Origin: Agarophyton chilense
Lineage: Eukaryota; Rhodophyta; Florideophyceae; Gracilariales; Gracilariaceae
NCBI GenBank assembly: GCA_030374765.1
Contig: JARGXX010000068.1
Location: 1,674,001 to 1,738,000, forward strand
DNA: 64,000 nt
Reading direction: 5' to 3'
Shown: positions 21,789-33,000 of the stretch, one piece after another
Layout of the letters: each line of letters starts with the position of its first letter
How positions within the stretch are numbered: the first letter of the stretch is position 1
The notes under the pieces: model-generated
What the model was told of the DNA's origin: nothing
Seen by the model: only the letters and a program-made list of their open reading frames with translations
Database searches by the model: none
Made by a program: the position numbers and the translations under genes

Positions 21789-24700
21789 TTGGGAGTCTCC
21801 CCTGCGGGAGGGGCGTCTTCTAAGCCGGAGTTGAAGACGCCCGAGGCGCTCCAGCTTCGCTCCCCAGCTGTGACTATCCTTTCAAGGAGAACGGCTTACA
21901 CCGACGTTAACTCGGGATACTTTAGTGTCCTCCGTCGCCCTTGGATACGGTCCCGTAATCTCCGTAATCCGGATCGAGTTATGGTAATGGCCAAGCGGAA
22001 TTATAAAGAATTCGCCGACTTCGGCCTGTCCAACCAGTTTATAGTTCGTCAAATATCTGTCCTGGATACAGGAGCCGCTCCTAACTTAATTCATGTTGAA
22101 TTGTTACCGAGGCTACTCCGGGTCCAAGTTCGTACCGGTCCACGTTTGGATATCGCCGATGCGAACAACAACCCGCTACGGACACTGGGTAAAATATCCC
22201 TCATGGTGAGGTTAGGCTCCTATCTCGTTCAGCTAGAGTTTATTGTATGCAATTCACTTGCAGCACCCGTCATACTGGGTTGTGTCTTTTGCGACCGCTT
22301 CGTGGAAGCCATCTGTCCTCGGAATAGAACTGTGGAACTCGAAGACGGGTCTACGATCCCAATCGTTCGTAAACCCTTACAGGGAGCAGCGCGAACACGC
22401 GTTCCTCTCCCTGTCGCGCAGGAACCTGTGAAGAAGGACCCGGTGTCTACACGGGTAAAGGTTGCAAAGTCAGTGGCTATCCCGCCAGAAACCCAGGTTT
22501 GGGTCACAGTTGTTACCAAGCAAATTGGTGTGCATGTGGTACAACCGAACCCGTCTCTGTATACGCGGCGTCAACTCGCCCTTGCGAATGGGGTTGTCTC
22601 CGTGGAACCGGATAAACCTTTCAAGGTTTTGGTAGCCAACTTTGGAAAGACAACGCAGCATTTGGTCAAACACCAGATCCTGGGTTCTGTTCTTCCACAC
22701 CCGCATGCGGTCGTACCTACAAAGATCTCTATCGCAGAGGTCCTTGGTGTGGCGGACCCTAAGGAGGGGGAGGACACTGCCGAAATCGCGGAAGACAGTG
22801 AGCATACGACTGCAGCTCCACACGCTGAACACTTTAAACCTCAGGAGGTTACGGCCCCTATCACAGGAGCAGACCAGACGGATCCTGTTCAGGAATTGGA
22901 GAAATGGGATCTCAACCATGTACCCGCATCTCATCGGGAGAAGCTGAGGCACATGCTTCGTGAATTTACCCCCATGTGGGATGGTTCCCTTGGAACTATT
23001 GGGATTACAGAACACCGCATCGACTTGTTACCGAACACTCGGCCTATTGCCCAACACCCTTACAGGGCTGGACCGAAAGCTCGGGAAGAGGAGAAATCTC
23101 AGGTGGAGAAGATGCTTAAAGCGGGCGTAATTGAACCTGCCCAGTCCGCTTGGGCCTCACCAGTGGTGTTAGTTCCGAAACCGGATGGATCGTGGCGTTT
23201 CTGCATCGATTACAGACGCCTGAACGAGGTAACCATTAAGGATGTGTACCCGATCCCTCTGGGAGCGCTACTGTTTTCTCTACCCTCGACGCCAATTCGG
23301 GCTACTGGCAAGTCCCTATTAGGGAGGAAGATCGAGACAAAACGGCTTTCGTGTGTCATCAAGGACTTTTCCGATTCCGGAGGATGCCTTTTGGGTTGAC
23401 AAATGCCCCCGCAACGTTTCAACGGGCGATAGACATTCTGTTGGCTCCCTTCAAGTGGAGGACGTGTCTAGTGTATTTAGACGACATTATTGTCTTCTCC
23501 AACAACCTGGATGACCACCTCGAACACGTCAGGGACGTAATGAAGATACTCCGCGACGCGGGAATCACCTTGAAACTCAAGAAGTGCGAGTTTTTCACCG
23601 ATTCGGTTAAGTATCTGGGTCATATCATCCGTCCCGGACAGCTTTCAATCGATGAAGTACGAGTGAAATCCTTGAAGGAAGCAAAACACCCGAAAACTCA
23701 AACGGAGTTGCGATCCTTCTTAGGTCTGTGTAACGTGTATCGCCGATTCGTCCCGAACTTTGCGGATATTGCCACCCCCCTCAACAGGCTCCTGACGAAG
23801 GGACAACCAGTTGAACTGGAACCTTTTGGCGACGCGGAAGCGTCTGCCTTCACGGCACTGGTGAATGCCGTAACATCACCGCCAATCTTGGCTCTACCCA
23901 ATCCTGGGCTCCCTTACGAAGTGGACACCGATGCTAGTGCAAACCAAGTAGGGTGTGCACTGTTCCAATCCTCTGAGGATGGTGAACGTCACCCTATTGG
24001 GTACTGGTCACGTTCCCTGAATGTCCATGAAAGGAACTACTCGGTCTCCGAGAAAGAATGTTTAGCCGTTGTGTGGGCCTTAGCTACACTTCGCCCCTAT
24101 CTGATGGGTACTCGTTTCAAAGTCCATACGGACCACGCATGCTTGCGTTGGCTCCTGGAGATCTCCGAACCCTCGGGCCGCCTTATGCGCTGGCGTCTCC
24201 GACTGTCGGAATTCGACTTTGAGATCCTCTACAAGAAAGGGAAGCTGAACACTCAGGCTGATGCACTATCCCGCTTGGGAACCACAGCGGAAACGGAACC
24301 CTACGAGGACGATGATATCCCATGTTTTATGGTATCGGACCTCGAGGGAGGAGCTCAACCGCTGACGGATGATGTTTGTGACGATATACTCGTCCACGAG
24401 AGTCTGGATTCGCCCACCGGCTCTTTTATACCTATCTCTCCAGAGGAGATGATACGCAAGCAACAGCTCGACCCATTCTGTACACGGATTCGGGCTCGCC
24501 TCAACGGAGGATTTCAGTTACTTTTCGAGGACGACGATCAGGGTTACCTAATCAGGACCGTTGGACCTCGCCCGAGGATAGTGGTGCCGCACACCCTACA
24601 ACAGAGGGTATTACACCTCACTCACAATGTGAAGGTTGGCGCCCACCCCGGGGGAAGAAAACTGTACCTCACGTTGAGAAGGGACTTTTACTGGCCGGCA

Positions 24701-26266
24701 ATGGCATTCGATTGTTACGCCGTCAGACGGGCCTGCGCCAATTGCGCCAAGAATGACGTCAAACTTCGGAAGCACTCTAAGAAGTTGACGCTTTTCCCGG
24801 CACGGGCTCCACTCGAATTCGTGGCCATAGACATCCTAGGGGAGCTTATCAGGACGCCCCGAGGTCATCGGTATCTGCTTGTCATTTCTGACAGATTCTC
24901 TAAGCTAACGAGAACTGTGCCGCTGAAGCGGATCACCGCTGCTACCGTCGCGCAAGCGTTTGTGACCCATTGGGTGTTCGTATATGGACCGCCGGTGCAG
25001 TTGTTATCCGACAACGGAGGGCAATTCGCATCAAAGTTCTTTCAGGATGTATGTCGAATCCTTGATGTAAGGAATTTATTTGTTACTACGTATCACCCTC
25101 AGGGGAATGGCCAGGTGGAGAGGTTTAACCGCACGATACTCAACGCTTTGAGATCGTATGTTGCGGATCACCCCAAAAATTGGGACTTGTAAACAGACGC
25201 TATCACGTATGCATACAACACCCAAGTACATCGGGTTACATCGTTATCCCCATTCGAACTGGTACTGTCGAGGACACCGCCGCCGGTCGCCATAGAGGCT
25301 CAACCGACGCTGTCGACGTACCCGTCACCGGGATTGTACCGAGAAGCCTGGAAGGAGTGGCTTACGAAGATGGTGCCGATAGCCCGGAAAGCAATGGACA
25401 AAGTTCAACGCGCCTACAAGAAGGACTTTGACAATCGGGTTCGCAAACCTCTACCTCAGGTGGAGCCCGACGACTTCGTCTTCCTTCGAAAGGAATACTA
25501 CAATCCTGAAAAGGAACGTAGGCACAAGCTTTCGCCAATTGTGGACGGACCCTATCGTGTGGTTTCTGTAGACCCGGACACGGTGTTATTGGATATCGCT
25601 AACCGCCACGAACGGATCTCCAGGGACCGCATCACACGAGCGCCCAACCCAAATGTGGAAGTGGTGTCGGCACCAACGCCCTCCACAGGGGATGATTCAA
25701 CGGAAGTTAACCCGTCAGGCGGAGATTCGAACACCCGCCCCGTTATACTTCCGTACCCGGAACGTGGTTTAACCGACCTACCGGAAACTTCGGATACTCC
25801 CGAACCTAGGCCCGCTCCCTCAAGGGCCCAGTCAACGAACTCTTACAGAGTTACTCCCCCACCGGAGGTAATCAAGCCTCCTGGCTCTCCGCCTAAGGAG
25901 GGGGAGGAGGACTTAGTTCCTTCGCAGGACGATGTTTCGGCGTCAGCCAGTCGCCCTAACAGGGAATCTAGTTCTCACAGTGAGACGGCGAGCCCGACCG
26001 AGCCGGCGACAGAGAAGTCACAACCCCAGCGTGTGGGTAGTGACATCACCGCCGACCCAGCCGAGCACGACGTCAGAAAAGATGACGAAACCCCGCCTAG
26101 GGAGAGTCGTGTGGAGAACTCCGCACCCGGAACGCCTACAGAGCCGACGATCACCCGCCGCCGCGGACGAGACACTGAGGTGTCGCACACTCAAACCCCG
26201 CTTTCTCGGGAACGAGCTGTGTCAGCAGACCCGCACGGGGAAGATCTCGACGACGAGGTTGACTAA
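21789..26266 (+). pseudogene. pol: gypsy-2 Pol (protease, RT, RNase H, integrase), frameshifted
   Basis: The first phase (to about 23262) has protease VLDTGAAPN and the start of RT ([14 protein letters not shown]). A loss of about 20 bases between CCGATCC and CTCTGGG near 23262 removes a few conserved residues and shifts the frame. RT resumes with [17 protein letters not shown], then [11 protein letters not shown] and YLDDIIVFS (intact active site, about 23479). RNase H (VDTDASANQVGCALF; HACLRWLL; DALSR) follows. The integrase has an HHCC finger and D, D, E (VAIDIL, SDNGGQF, GNGQVERFNRT). An in-frame TAA at 25190-25192 interrupts the integrase, which continues to an acidic Pro-rich tail. No ATG opens the frame at 21789. 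Confidence 0.9.
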
Positions 26267-26872
26267 ATTTGGCTCTCCGTTATGTAATGGGAATAAAAAC
26301 TCCTATGGAGACACTGGGACCCTCAGGAATGGGAAAGAAATGTGTGAAACCCGTCAGGGACAGCTCAGGAGAGTGCTAGCGCGTGTCGAAAGCGCCACCT
26401 CACATCCGCATAGGCAGTTTTTCCCGCACAAGGAACGGTCACCCCACACGGGGCGCCCGCGCATTTGTGTGGCACACGTCGAATGGCATCGAGCCAATCA
26501 AAAGGCTCTGACGACCAACCTTCGCGCAAACCGCCTCCGTCGCACGTCGCGTTGCACGGGAGCAACCTTCGTCCCCGTAGCTTGGGTTGACGTTGAAGTC
26601 TTACCCCCCTGAGATTGGAGACGCTACCGCGTCGCGGTTTCTCAACCGTCACGGAATCTAAGAACACCGTTGTTATCGGGAAGATGTCAGCTTTAAGAAG
26701 AACCCAAAACTGGGCCGTTTAGACTCCGTAGACGGAAGTTACAACGTAGCCCACAGGCCACTCGGCGCCGTTTGGACGAAGTGCTGAGACCCGCTTGCAA
26801 CACGGAAAAGAACTCACCGGGGTGTGCCTGAACCCGACGTTGACACCCTCAAGGTAACTAGAGCGTTCCAAG
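26267..26872. other. gap between pol and chromodomain ORF of gypsy-2
   Basis: About 600 bp with many stops in the pol phase and no protein motif in any frame. It separates the chromodomain from the integrase it would normally be fused to. Confidence 0.45.
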
Positions 26873-27112
26873 ATGGAAGAGAAGCCCAAACAGGGAAAAG
26901 TGTACCCGCAGGAATTCGTTATCGATCGCATCGTGCGTCACATCTACACCCCCGAGGGAGAAGTCCGCTACCAAGTCCGATGGTACGAATTCACGCCTGA
27001 TGAGGATACAGTGGAACCCATTGAGCACCTTCCGAGGTCTAAGGTTTTATCCTATCACCGACGCGCTCGGGTAATCTTGCCTCCAAGTCTGGATCGTGCC
27101 CAAGTCGGGTAA
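26873..27112 (+). CDS. gypsy-2 stand-alone chromodomain protein
   Basis: An 80-codon ORF that is almost only a chromodomain: FVIDRIVRHIYTPEGEVRYQVRWYEF, with the aromatic-rich strands, then DEDTVEPIEHLPRSKVLSYHRR for the C-terminal helix. Chromodomains of chromoviruses bind methylated histone tails and steer integration. Normally they end the integrase; here the ORF starts with its own ATG, 606 bp after the pol stop and in the same phase. It could reach the integrase by splicing or readthrough, or act as a separate protein. Gypsy-1 and gypsy-3 hold the domain at the equivalent position. Confidence 0.75.
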   Translation: MEEKPKQGKVYPQEFVIDRIVRHIYTPEGEVRYQVRWYEFTPDEDTVEPIEHLPRSKVLSYHRRARVILPPSLDRAQVG

Positions 27113-27511
27113 GCCACCATTGGAACTGGTGTGGATGGGACCTCGAAGTGAGGAAGATGTTGGACCTCTGAAGATGAATTGAGGAGAGTATCCCGAAGAA
27201 CACGTATTGAGAGGGAATGTCTACTGGCCCTCGGCCTAGCGCCGTTAACCGGGGAACACAGCACCGGTTATCGGGACAGTTTATGATGGAAAAGGAAAAG
27301 AAGACCCACGAAGTGGAGAAGAAGATTAAGAAGAAGATTGGACCCTAGGAAGGGAGGAAGATGAAGGCGAAGATGAAGAAGATCCTAAGAAGGAACAAGA
27401 AAAGAAGTAGAAGTTAAGATCCTGGGAAGGAAGAAGAAAAGAAGTTATGCAAATATCAGAAGTTTACTATTGTCTCCAAGCTATGGACTCCACAATTGCC
27501 CGAAGGCGGAA
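27113..27511. other. purine-rich spacer in gypsy-2
   Basis: From 27280 to 27450 the plus strand is almost entirely A/G (AAGAAGATTAAGAAGAAG-like runs). No gene seen. Confidence 0.6.
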
Positions 27512-29242
27512 CTACGGAAAGCCCGAGGAGGGACCCGCCCCACCGTTGGGATTCTGACCCTGATGGTACGCCGAGGCGAAAGCCAACATCTGGCTCACAT
27601 CCGTCATACCCGGGGGAATCGGAATGCCCGCGTTCACGAGGCCTTGTCGCACACTATCCGCTTGCGGAGTGGCAACCGGCGCCTGCGCAAGGGTGTTCAC
27701 ACCCCACCCGGGGGGAGCAGATGGGCCGCCACCGGATGCATTCGCCGCCGCAGCTGAGGTCGTTCCCACTGGTTGGAAGGGTGCAGATGGCTCCACAGGG
27801 AGTACTCCACTAGGAGCTAGCACGTCGTTATCCAACGCTGGATCGTCCAGGTCTACTGGAGGCTCGTACTCGTAATCGTCGGTATAAATGAACCCCGTCG
27901 GGTGTCCCACCGGCATCGGTCGAGGCGAGTCAACCAGCGCCCGTGCTTGCGCCGCGCTAATGCGAACCCCTTCGAAGGGATTGTAATAGACCCAGTTACC
28001 GGAGCCCGGATCGTACCGGCCAGGAGACTTGTCTCGCGCGGATCCTTCCCCTGCGGGCTGATTTGCCACTGGAACTCGATCCCATTGGGTGTTGTCGATC
28101 ACGTCCAAGATTGGATACAGGTCCTGCACGCTGCTGGCCGAACCCAACGCTGGGACAAGGTGGATCTGACGCATGATGGTCCGTAGCATCGGAGGAATAT
28201 ACCAGATACGTAAATGGTCATGAGCATCCCAGAGGAGGTGCGCCGCTACGCGGGCTGCCCACTCGGCTGCAACGAGGGCCCAGTATCCCGAGTTCGGGTC
28301 GTGCATCAAACGAGATCCGATATAGTAGATGCATGGGGGCAGTTCAGCAAAGCACCCTCGGGGGACCTCGACCTTACTCCACCAAGCTGGAAGGAGCACG
28401 AATCGCCCAACCTTCGCCGTGTTACGGATACACTCCAGTTCCACGTGAGGATACGGGACAAAGAACCCGAAACGGGAGCGCAAGCGGCGCTCGAAGCGCA
28501 CGCGTCGATCGAGCCCATACTGGGTAAACTGCCGTTGAAGGTACCTGAATTCAGCCCGAAGGATGGGACGACTCCATTGGAGCATATCTTCTCGGAGAGG
28601 AAAACCCGGTCCGCGGAACTCGGCTTCGGGAAAGGCTGCCAGGTTATCCCCGTAGGAGACCTCACCGTACGTGCGGTAATAGGCGACATCGAACCCGTAC
28701 TCCGGGGGAACCAGATGGTCAAAGCGTGACCTCTCCAATCGCTGGTAGGCCAGAGCCGCCATCGCTGCGCGCGCCTTGTCCAGGGACTCCCCGCGACCGC
28801 AGTATTCGGTAAGGGGACTCCACCTTCGAAAGGATTCGTTTGAGATCCAACCTCTGGAGTTTGCTACCAAGGGCATCGCATGAGCGGAGTTCCACGCCAC
28901 CGCCTTAATGTCCAAATCCTCCTGAGGATGTCGGTTGCTCGCCGAGGCGGAAGGTTCGGTACCTGACGGAGCCGCATCCAAACCGGAGAAGTATCCACCC
29001 TGCTGGGGAGCTTCGTTGTCCGCCGGCGCGGAGGCCGATGGCCCCGAGAGTGGGTTGAGGACGTATGGGTTCATTCCCTTGAGAGGGCTGGTTGAGACTG
29101 CTGTTTCGAGAAGTTGCTTATCGCCGAAAGTCGGAGGAGTAGAAGAACGTTGTACCAATGTCCCGGTTTTGTGGCGATCCTCAGAAGTGGTAAAGGACCC
29201 CATTGGGAGAGAAGTATATATAGTGACCGGAAAGCGAGACAC
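27512..29242 (-). CDS. intact antisense protein of gypsy-2, function unknown
   Basis: A 576-codon ORF on the strand opposite to gag-pol, between the chromodomain and the 3' LTR. Its ATG lies 42 bp inside the LTR boundary. It is fully open, whereas the sense strand here breaks into short frames and pol itself is broken. N-terminal 110 residues are low-complexity; a central part is rich in Arg, Tyr and Trp (FRYLQRQFTQYGLDRRVRFE, then SGYWALVAAEWAARVAAHLL), and the last 170 residues are Pro/Ala/Gly-rich. No domain recognised, no transmembrane segment or zinc finger. Weak resemblance to the antisense fragments of gypsy-1 supports a real gene. Transcription would start in or near the 3' LTR. Confidence 0.65.
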   Translation of the reverse strand: MSRFPVTIYTSLPMGSFTTSEDRHKTGTLVQRSSTPPTFGDKQLLETAVSTSPLKGMNPYVLNPLSGPSASAPADNEAPQQGGYFSGLDAAPSGTEPSASASNRHPQEDLDIKAVAWNSAHAMPLVANSRGWISNESFRRWSPLTEYCGRGESLDKARAAMAALAYQRLERSRFDHLVPPEYGFDVAYYRTYGEVSYGDNLAAFPEAEFRGPGFPLREDMLQWSRPILRAEFRYLQRQFTQYGLDRRVRFERRLRSRFGFFVPYPHVELECIRNTAKVGRFVLLPAWWSKVEVPRGCFAELPPCIYYIGSRLMHDPNSGYWALVAAEWAARVAAHLLWDAHDHLRIWYIPPMLRTIMRQIHLVPALGSASSVQDLYPILDVIDNTQWDRVPVANQPAGEGSARDKSPGRYDPGSGNWVYYNPFEGVRISAAQARALVDSPRPMPVGHPTGFIYTDDYEYEPPVDLDDPALDNDVLAPSGVLPVEPSAPFQPVGTTSAAAANASGGGPSAPPGWGVNTLAQAPVATPQADSVRQGLVNAGIPIPPGMTDVSQMLAFASAYHQGQNPNGGAGPSSGFP

Positions 29243-29271
29243 CCGCGGCTCGGAATGTTCTTCCTCGTCTT

Positions 29272-29284
29272 AAGGAGGGGGAGA
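29272..29284 (+). other. gypsy-2 polypurine tract
   Basis: AAGGAGGGGGAGA directly before the 3' LTR, on the gag-pol sense strand. Confidence 0.85.
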
Positions 29285-30200
29285 TGTAGAGCAACGCCCA
29301 GTTAGGGGATACTTGAAGATGCAACTCATAGAATGAGGGTTGAACCCTCCGAGGGTTATGACTATGATCCCCTCTAAGGTGTGCTGAGGTGGCACTGTTT
29401 TCTGGTTAGAGTTCGCCTATGAAGTGAAAATTCGGATGGCCCATGGTTGGATTGGCCCCGTGATACACGTGGCTTAATTTTGGCACCGATTTTCGGATAT
29501 TTGTTAGAACGTTGGACTTTTGGGCCCTGACAGTGGGATCTCCACGTGTATGGCCCTGAGCAGGTGTGCACTACTGTAGAGTTTAGTTAGTGGGCCCTAC
29601 TTAGGGAGACGAGATCTGACAGTCCGAAGCTCAGAGTAAATGGGAACCAAAGTTGGTCTTCGATACCTTTAGAGGTTCTTCGTCGCCATCGTTTCGGCCT
29701 TACAACCCGGAACGGGCTCTGGTTAGCAACGCCTGCGTAGGGACACGACTTTACTTGGAGAGTGCCCACGTTTGGGTTCCGTGCAACCACCCCCTTGGGA
29801 CCGCTCAGACGACCTGCGTGCACGATAACCCGTGGGGGTTCTGCTTACTTGTTGCGTGCTTTTTGTGTTTCCTTTCGAGGACAGGTTTTCGCCCCTGTAT
29901 TGGGTTTCTTTTGTTGTTTCGCTTCTTTTCTGGTTCTCGGGTCCGGTGCCTGTTAGTGCCCGACCCTCGCCCTGTTTTTTTTCTTCGCCGGATTTTCCCC
30001 CATTCTTTGGGATACCCATACCCATTCTCGATCCAACGGTTTCTACCCCTCACCTCCGTCGGTACTGCCGGAATCCCCCGTGGGAGTTACACCCCACACT
30101 ACGGGTGGAACGGAGGGCTCTGTCTCTGAGTCTGCCTCCCCCAGGGAGCAAGGCTTCGAACACCTTGAGAGCACTTCACGTCGCCGGGTTTTGCCTAACA
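29285..30200 (+). repeat. gypsy-2 3' LTR
   Basis: 916-bp partner of 18855-19770, followed by target duplicate TGCTC at 30201-30205. The antisense ORF begins just upstream on the other strand. Confidence 0.95.
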
Positions 30201-30205
30201 TGCTC

Positions 30206-33000
30206 CTCCCAAGCCTTGATTATTGCATCCGAATAGGCTGATACTCCGGATACCGGAAGTCATCTGGCTGCCTAAAACTGATCTCAAAGAACTCTTGCAT
30301 TCACACACTTACATCCCCATCCCTCAATTCGCTCGTCTCCCACAGCTTCTTCATAGTTACTCCATCCTTCACAAACCCTTCCATCACACAGAACCCACGC
30401 ACTTTCAGTTCCTCTACCCTCCTCGCAAAGTACACAAGAGCAGAAAACTCTTCAGTCATCGCCCCCTTCCATAATCGTTCCTCCTCTTCCTTCCCCACCA
30501 TTACCTTCCTAACCGCCATCGCCCTCTGCTCTTCGTACGACGCCTGCCAAAACACCGCATGACGAAGAGCTCTTATTTCGTGCGATCTCAGCAGATGGCC
30601 ACGGTGTGGTTTTCGCAAGTGCACCATATCCATCCAGGAATACATGTCCTCGATCGCCTCCCCAGTCCCCTCCGGCCATCTGATCTTCAGCTACGTCGCA
30701 TATCCGAGCCACGTCTTCTCCCCTTCCACCCCTACTTCTTTCGCCTTTTCCAACCCAGGCTCTAGTAGCGCCGGAACCAGATCATCAAATGCCCGAAAAT
30801 TGGCACTCTCCTCCTCTGCGTGCTCGGACTCACCGAGAAGGGGAACGTTCTGGCAACTGAAACACTCCCGCAAATCCCAAGATCCTATCGACCGGAAATA
30901 GCTTATCCAATACTCTGGGACAGGGTCTTCTAACCTGGCCTTCTTCGAATCCTGTCCATTTCCACCTTGCTTCACACGCCTATTCCAAACGCTCCGCGAA
31001 ACATACACCTCTTCATCTTCTTCATCCTCATCACCTTTTTCCGCAGCTACCTTCTTAGCCATCTGCTTCCTCGAACTCTTCTTCACCGATTTTTCTCCTC
31101 CGCTGGGCGCATCAGCCTCGGTTGCGCTCGACGATCGAATACCAGGATTGGTGAGCGCAGTACCACTACGCTCAACATTGAGTTGCTTGTTGAGCTTCGC
31201 TGGCACCAGCTACACCCTCTTTGAGATCTTGAAAGCCCACATCATCTTCGTCGTCGCCATTCCAGCTGACCCGTACTCCGAACAACATACTACTACAATG
31301 GGTGGAATTGCACTTTCGTCACCTCTACTGGCTCCTTAAACATCTCCTTCAACGGTTTTTTCTTCAAACCCGTCAGCTCCATACAAAACTTACACATCTG
31401 CAAGCAGCAGTCATACCGAGACCTTCTCATGTCTTAAAACCTTCCCATTATACCTTTCGCTTTCCGCCTCCTATCCCTATATTCTGCAAGGGTTTCCGAC
31501 ACAAAGTACGTTACTTTCTCCTCCATGTCACGGACGGTATCGCTCGATAAGTGTGTCAACCATAGCTCCTCATACTTAACACACATGCCTTGCACATACA
31601 CCAAAATAGCATCTGTCTTCCCAGTTTCAACCCAATCTCCGCGAAACGAGGCAAATGTCGGACGGTTCAGTCTCCAACTACACAACTCATTTTCAGAGCC
31701 CCGGCAATAGCACTGACTAATACCATCATCTTCAGATCCCTGTTCTCCGACTGCACAATCAGTCTCACCACCGACACCAGAGTGTGTAACTTGTCCGCAA
31801 ATGACACCTTCCTCGCGAGCTCCACCGTGTTGTTCAAAGAATTCCCAACCGCCAGAATCTCTCTCATCGTAATCATACGCCCTTCCTTACGCTTCAACCA
31901 CGACACATTCAGCTTCAAGCACACCTTCTGAATGTCTCGTAGCGTCGGATTCAGGTTGTTGAGGGTGACGTGTCGATGAAGGCCATCAATTAGCAATCTT
32001 GACACCAGCATTCGTTGTCCACCACCCATTAAATCTCCGGCCTCTCGGATTCCGACACAGCAATTCTCAAGTTACCCACCCCTCCTAGGAATTCCGTCCT
32101 TCGTACAGACTTCATCAATTTCTGTATATAAGGTTCACAAACTCCCCTCACAGTTACTTCCGGTAGCTTAATCAGATCGACATTGATGAACATCTTGACA
32201 TATTCATAGTCGCTCATTTCAAATTCCGTCTGCACATACGTCTGGTCCACATTTTCCGACGACACCTCATCTCCGTCATCACACAGGTCATTCGTGGGCT
32301 TTGATACCTCTACGACGTCACTCTCCCAATTTTCGCCATCCAAAACCACCGCTATGAGCCCGCCTTCACTGCTTCCTGTTGCCACAATAGCAGATTCCCT
32401 TGCCCTGCTGCTATCGGTATGGCTTCCACCAGTCCCTGAGCGTGACACAGGAGCCTTCGTTCCCGAATTAACAGAAGCAGGCGGTTTTGTTTGCCTCGAC
32501 ACTGTGTCTCCGGCGTTTTCAACTTCTGCACTCCCTCGTATCCACCCTAAGCGGGGGGCTTCGGAAGTATCACACTATTCTTGCCCACGCCCGTCGCCGC
32601 GTTATTCGATGCAACGATCTGTTTGCCCTTGGGTCCTTTCAAAGTGACGGTTTTTGGGTTCCCATGCTTCGTCCGAGTCTTCACGTTGCCAATCGTACCC
32701 CTTTGCCTGATGCCCTCTCATCACGACTGAGTCTGAGAAGGGTTCTCAGCGCGTAGCACTACGCTTCGTCTGCGGCTTTAGCTTCGTCGTCGCGTTCGGG
32801 ATGGGTGGGTCTCGGTAGCGGTGGTCTTTGCGGCTGTAACAGGTGGAAGGTTTCTATGAACTTCGTCTTCCAAGTGAACAGATTCTTTTCGTCGATATTT
32901 CCCAGCGTTTTCGGCACAGAATCTGAATCGAAATAACGAAAGGGATACATTCAACCCCTTCTCGTCTGTCATTCTTGCGTTGTAGATTGCCACCAGATCC
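30206..33000 (-). pseudogene. decayed minus-strand gene, 5' part, unidentified
   Basis: A chain of minus-strand segments in changing phase: 32993-32759, 32502-32029 (158 codons, Ser/Thr-rich then acidic), 32029-31667, 31685-31434, 31206-30691 (172 codons; basic KKSSRKQMAKK then acidic EDEEDEE) and 30645-30301. Protein-like blocks include FASFRGDWVETGKTDAILVY, CFSCQNVPLLGESEH and LRSHEIRALRHAVFWQASYE. The chain runs into gypsy-2 and continues at 18849 on the far side, so one large gene was cut by the insertion. I do not recognise the family. Confidence 0.4.

Larger units (their letters stand above)
18855..30200 (+). mobile_element. complete Ty3/gypsy chromovirus gypsy-2 with antisense ORF
   Basis: An 11.3-kb element with 916-bp LTRs (18855-19770 and 29285-30200) and a perfect target duplication, TGCTC (18850-18854 and 30201-30205). 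Internal order: primer site (19772-19789), gag (19858-21786), pol (21789-26266), a separate chromodomain ORF (26873-27112), an intact antisense ORF (27512-29242, minus) and a polypurine tract just before the 3' LTR. LTRs are about 98 percent identical by eye, so insertion is fairly recent. Pol carries a small frameshifting deletion and one in-frame stop. Confidence 0.95.

Noticed and set aside
19223-30236. 158-codon and overlapping frames present in both gypsy-2 LTRs
   Set aside because: They occur twice only because the LTRs are 98 percent identical. No recognisable protein, and they overlap each other on both strands.
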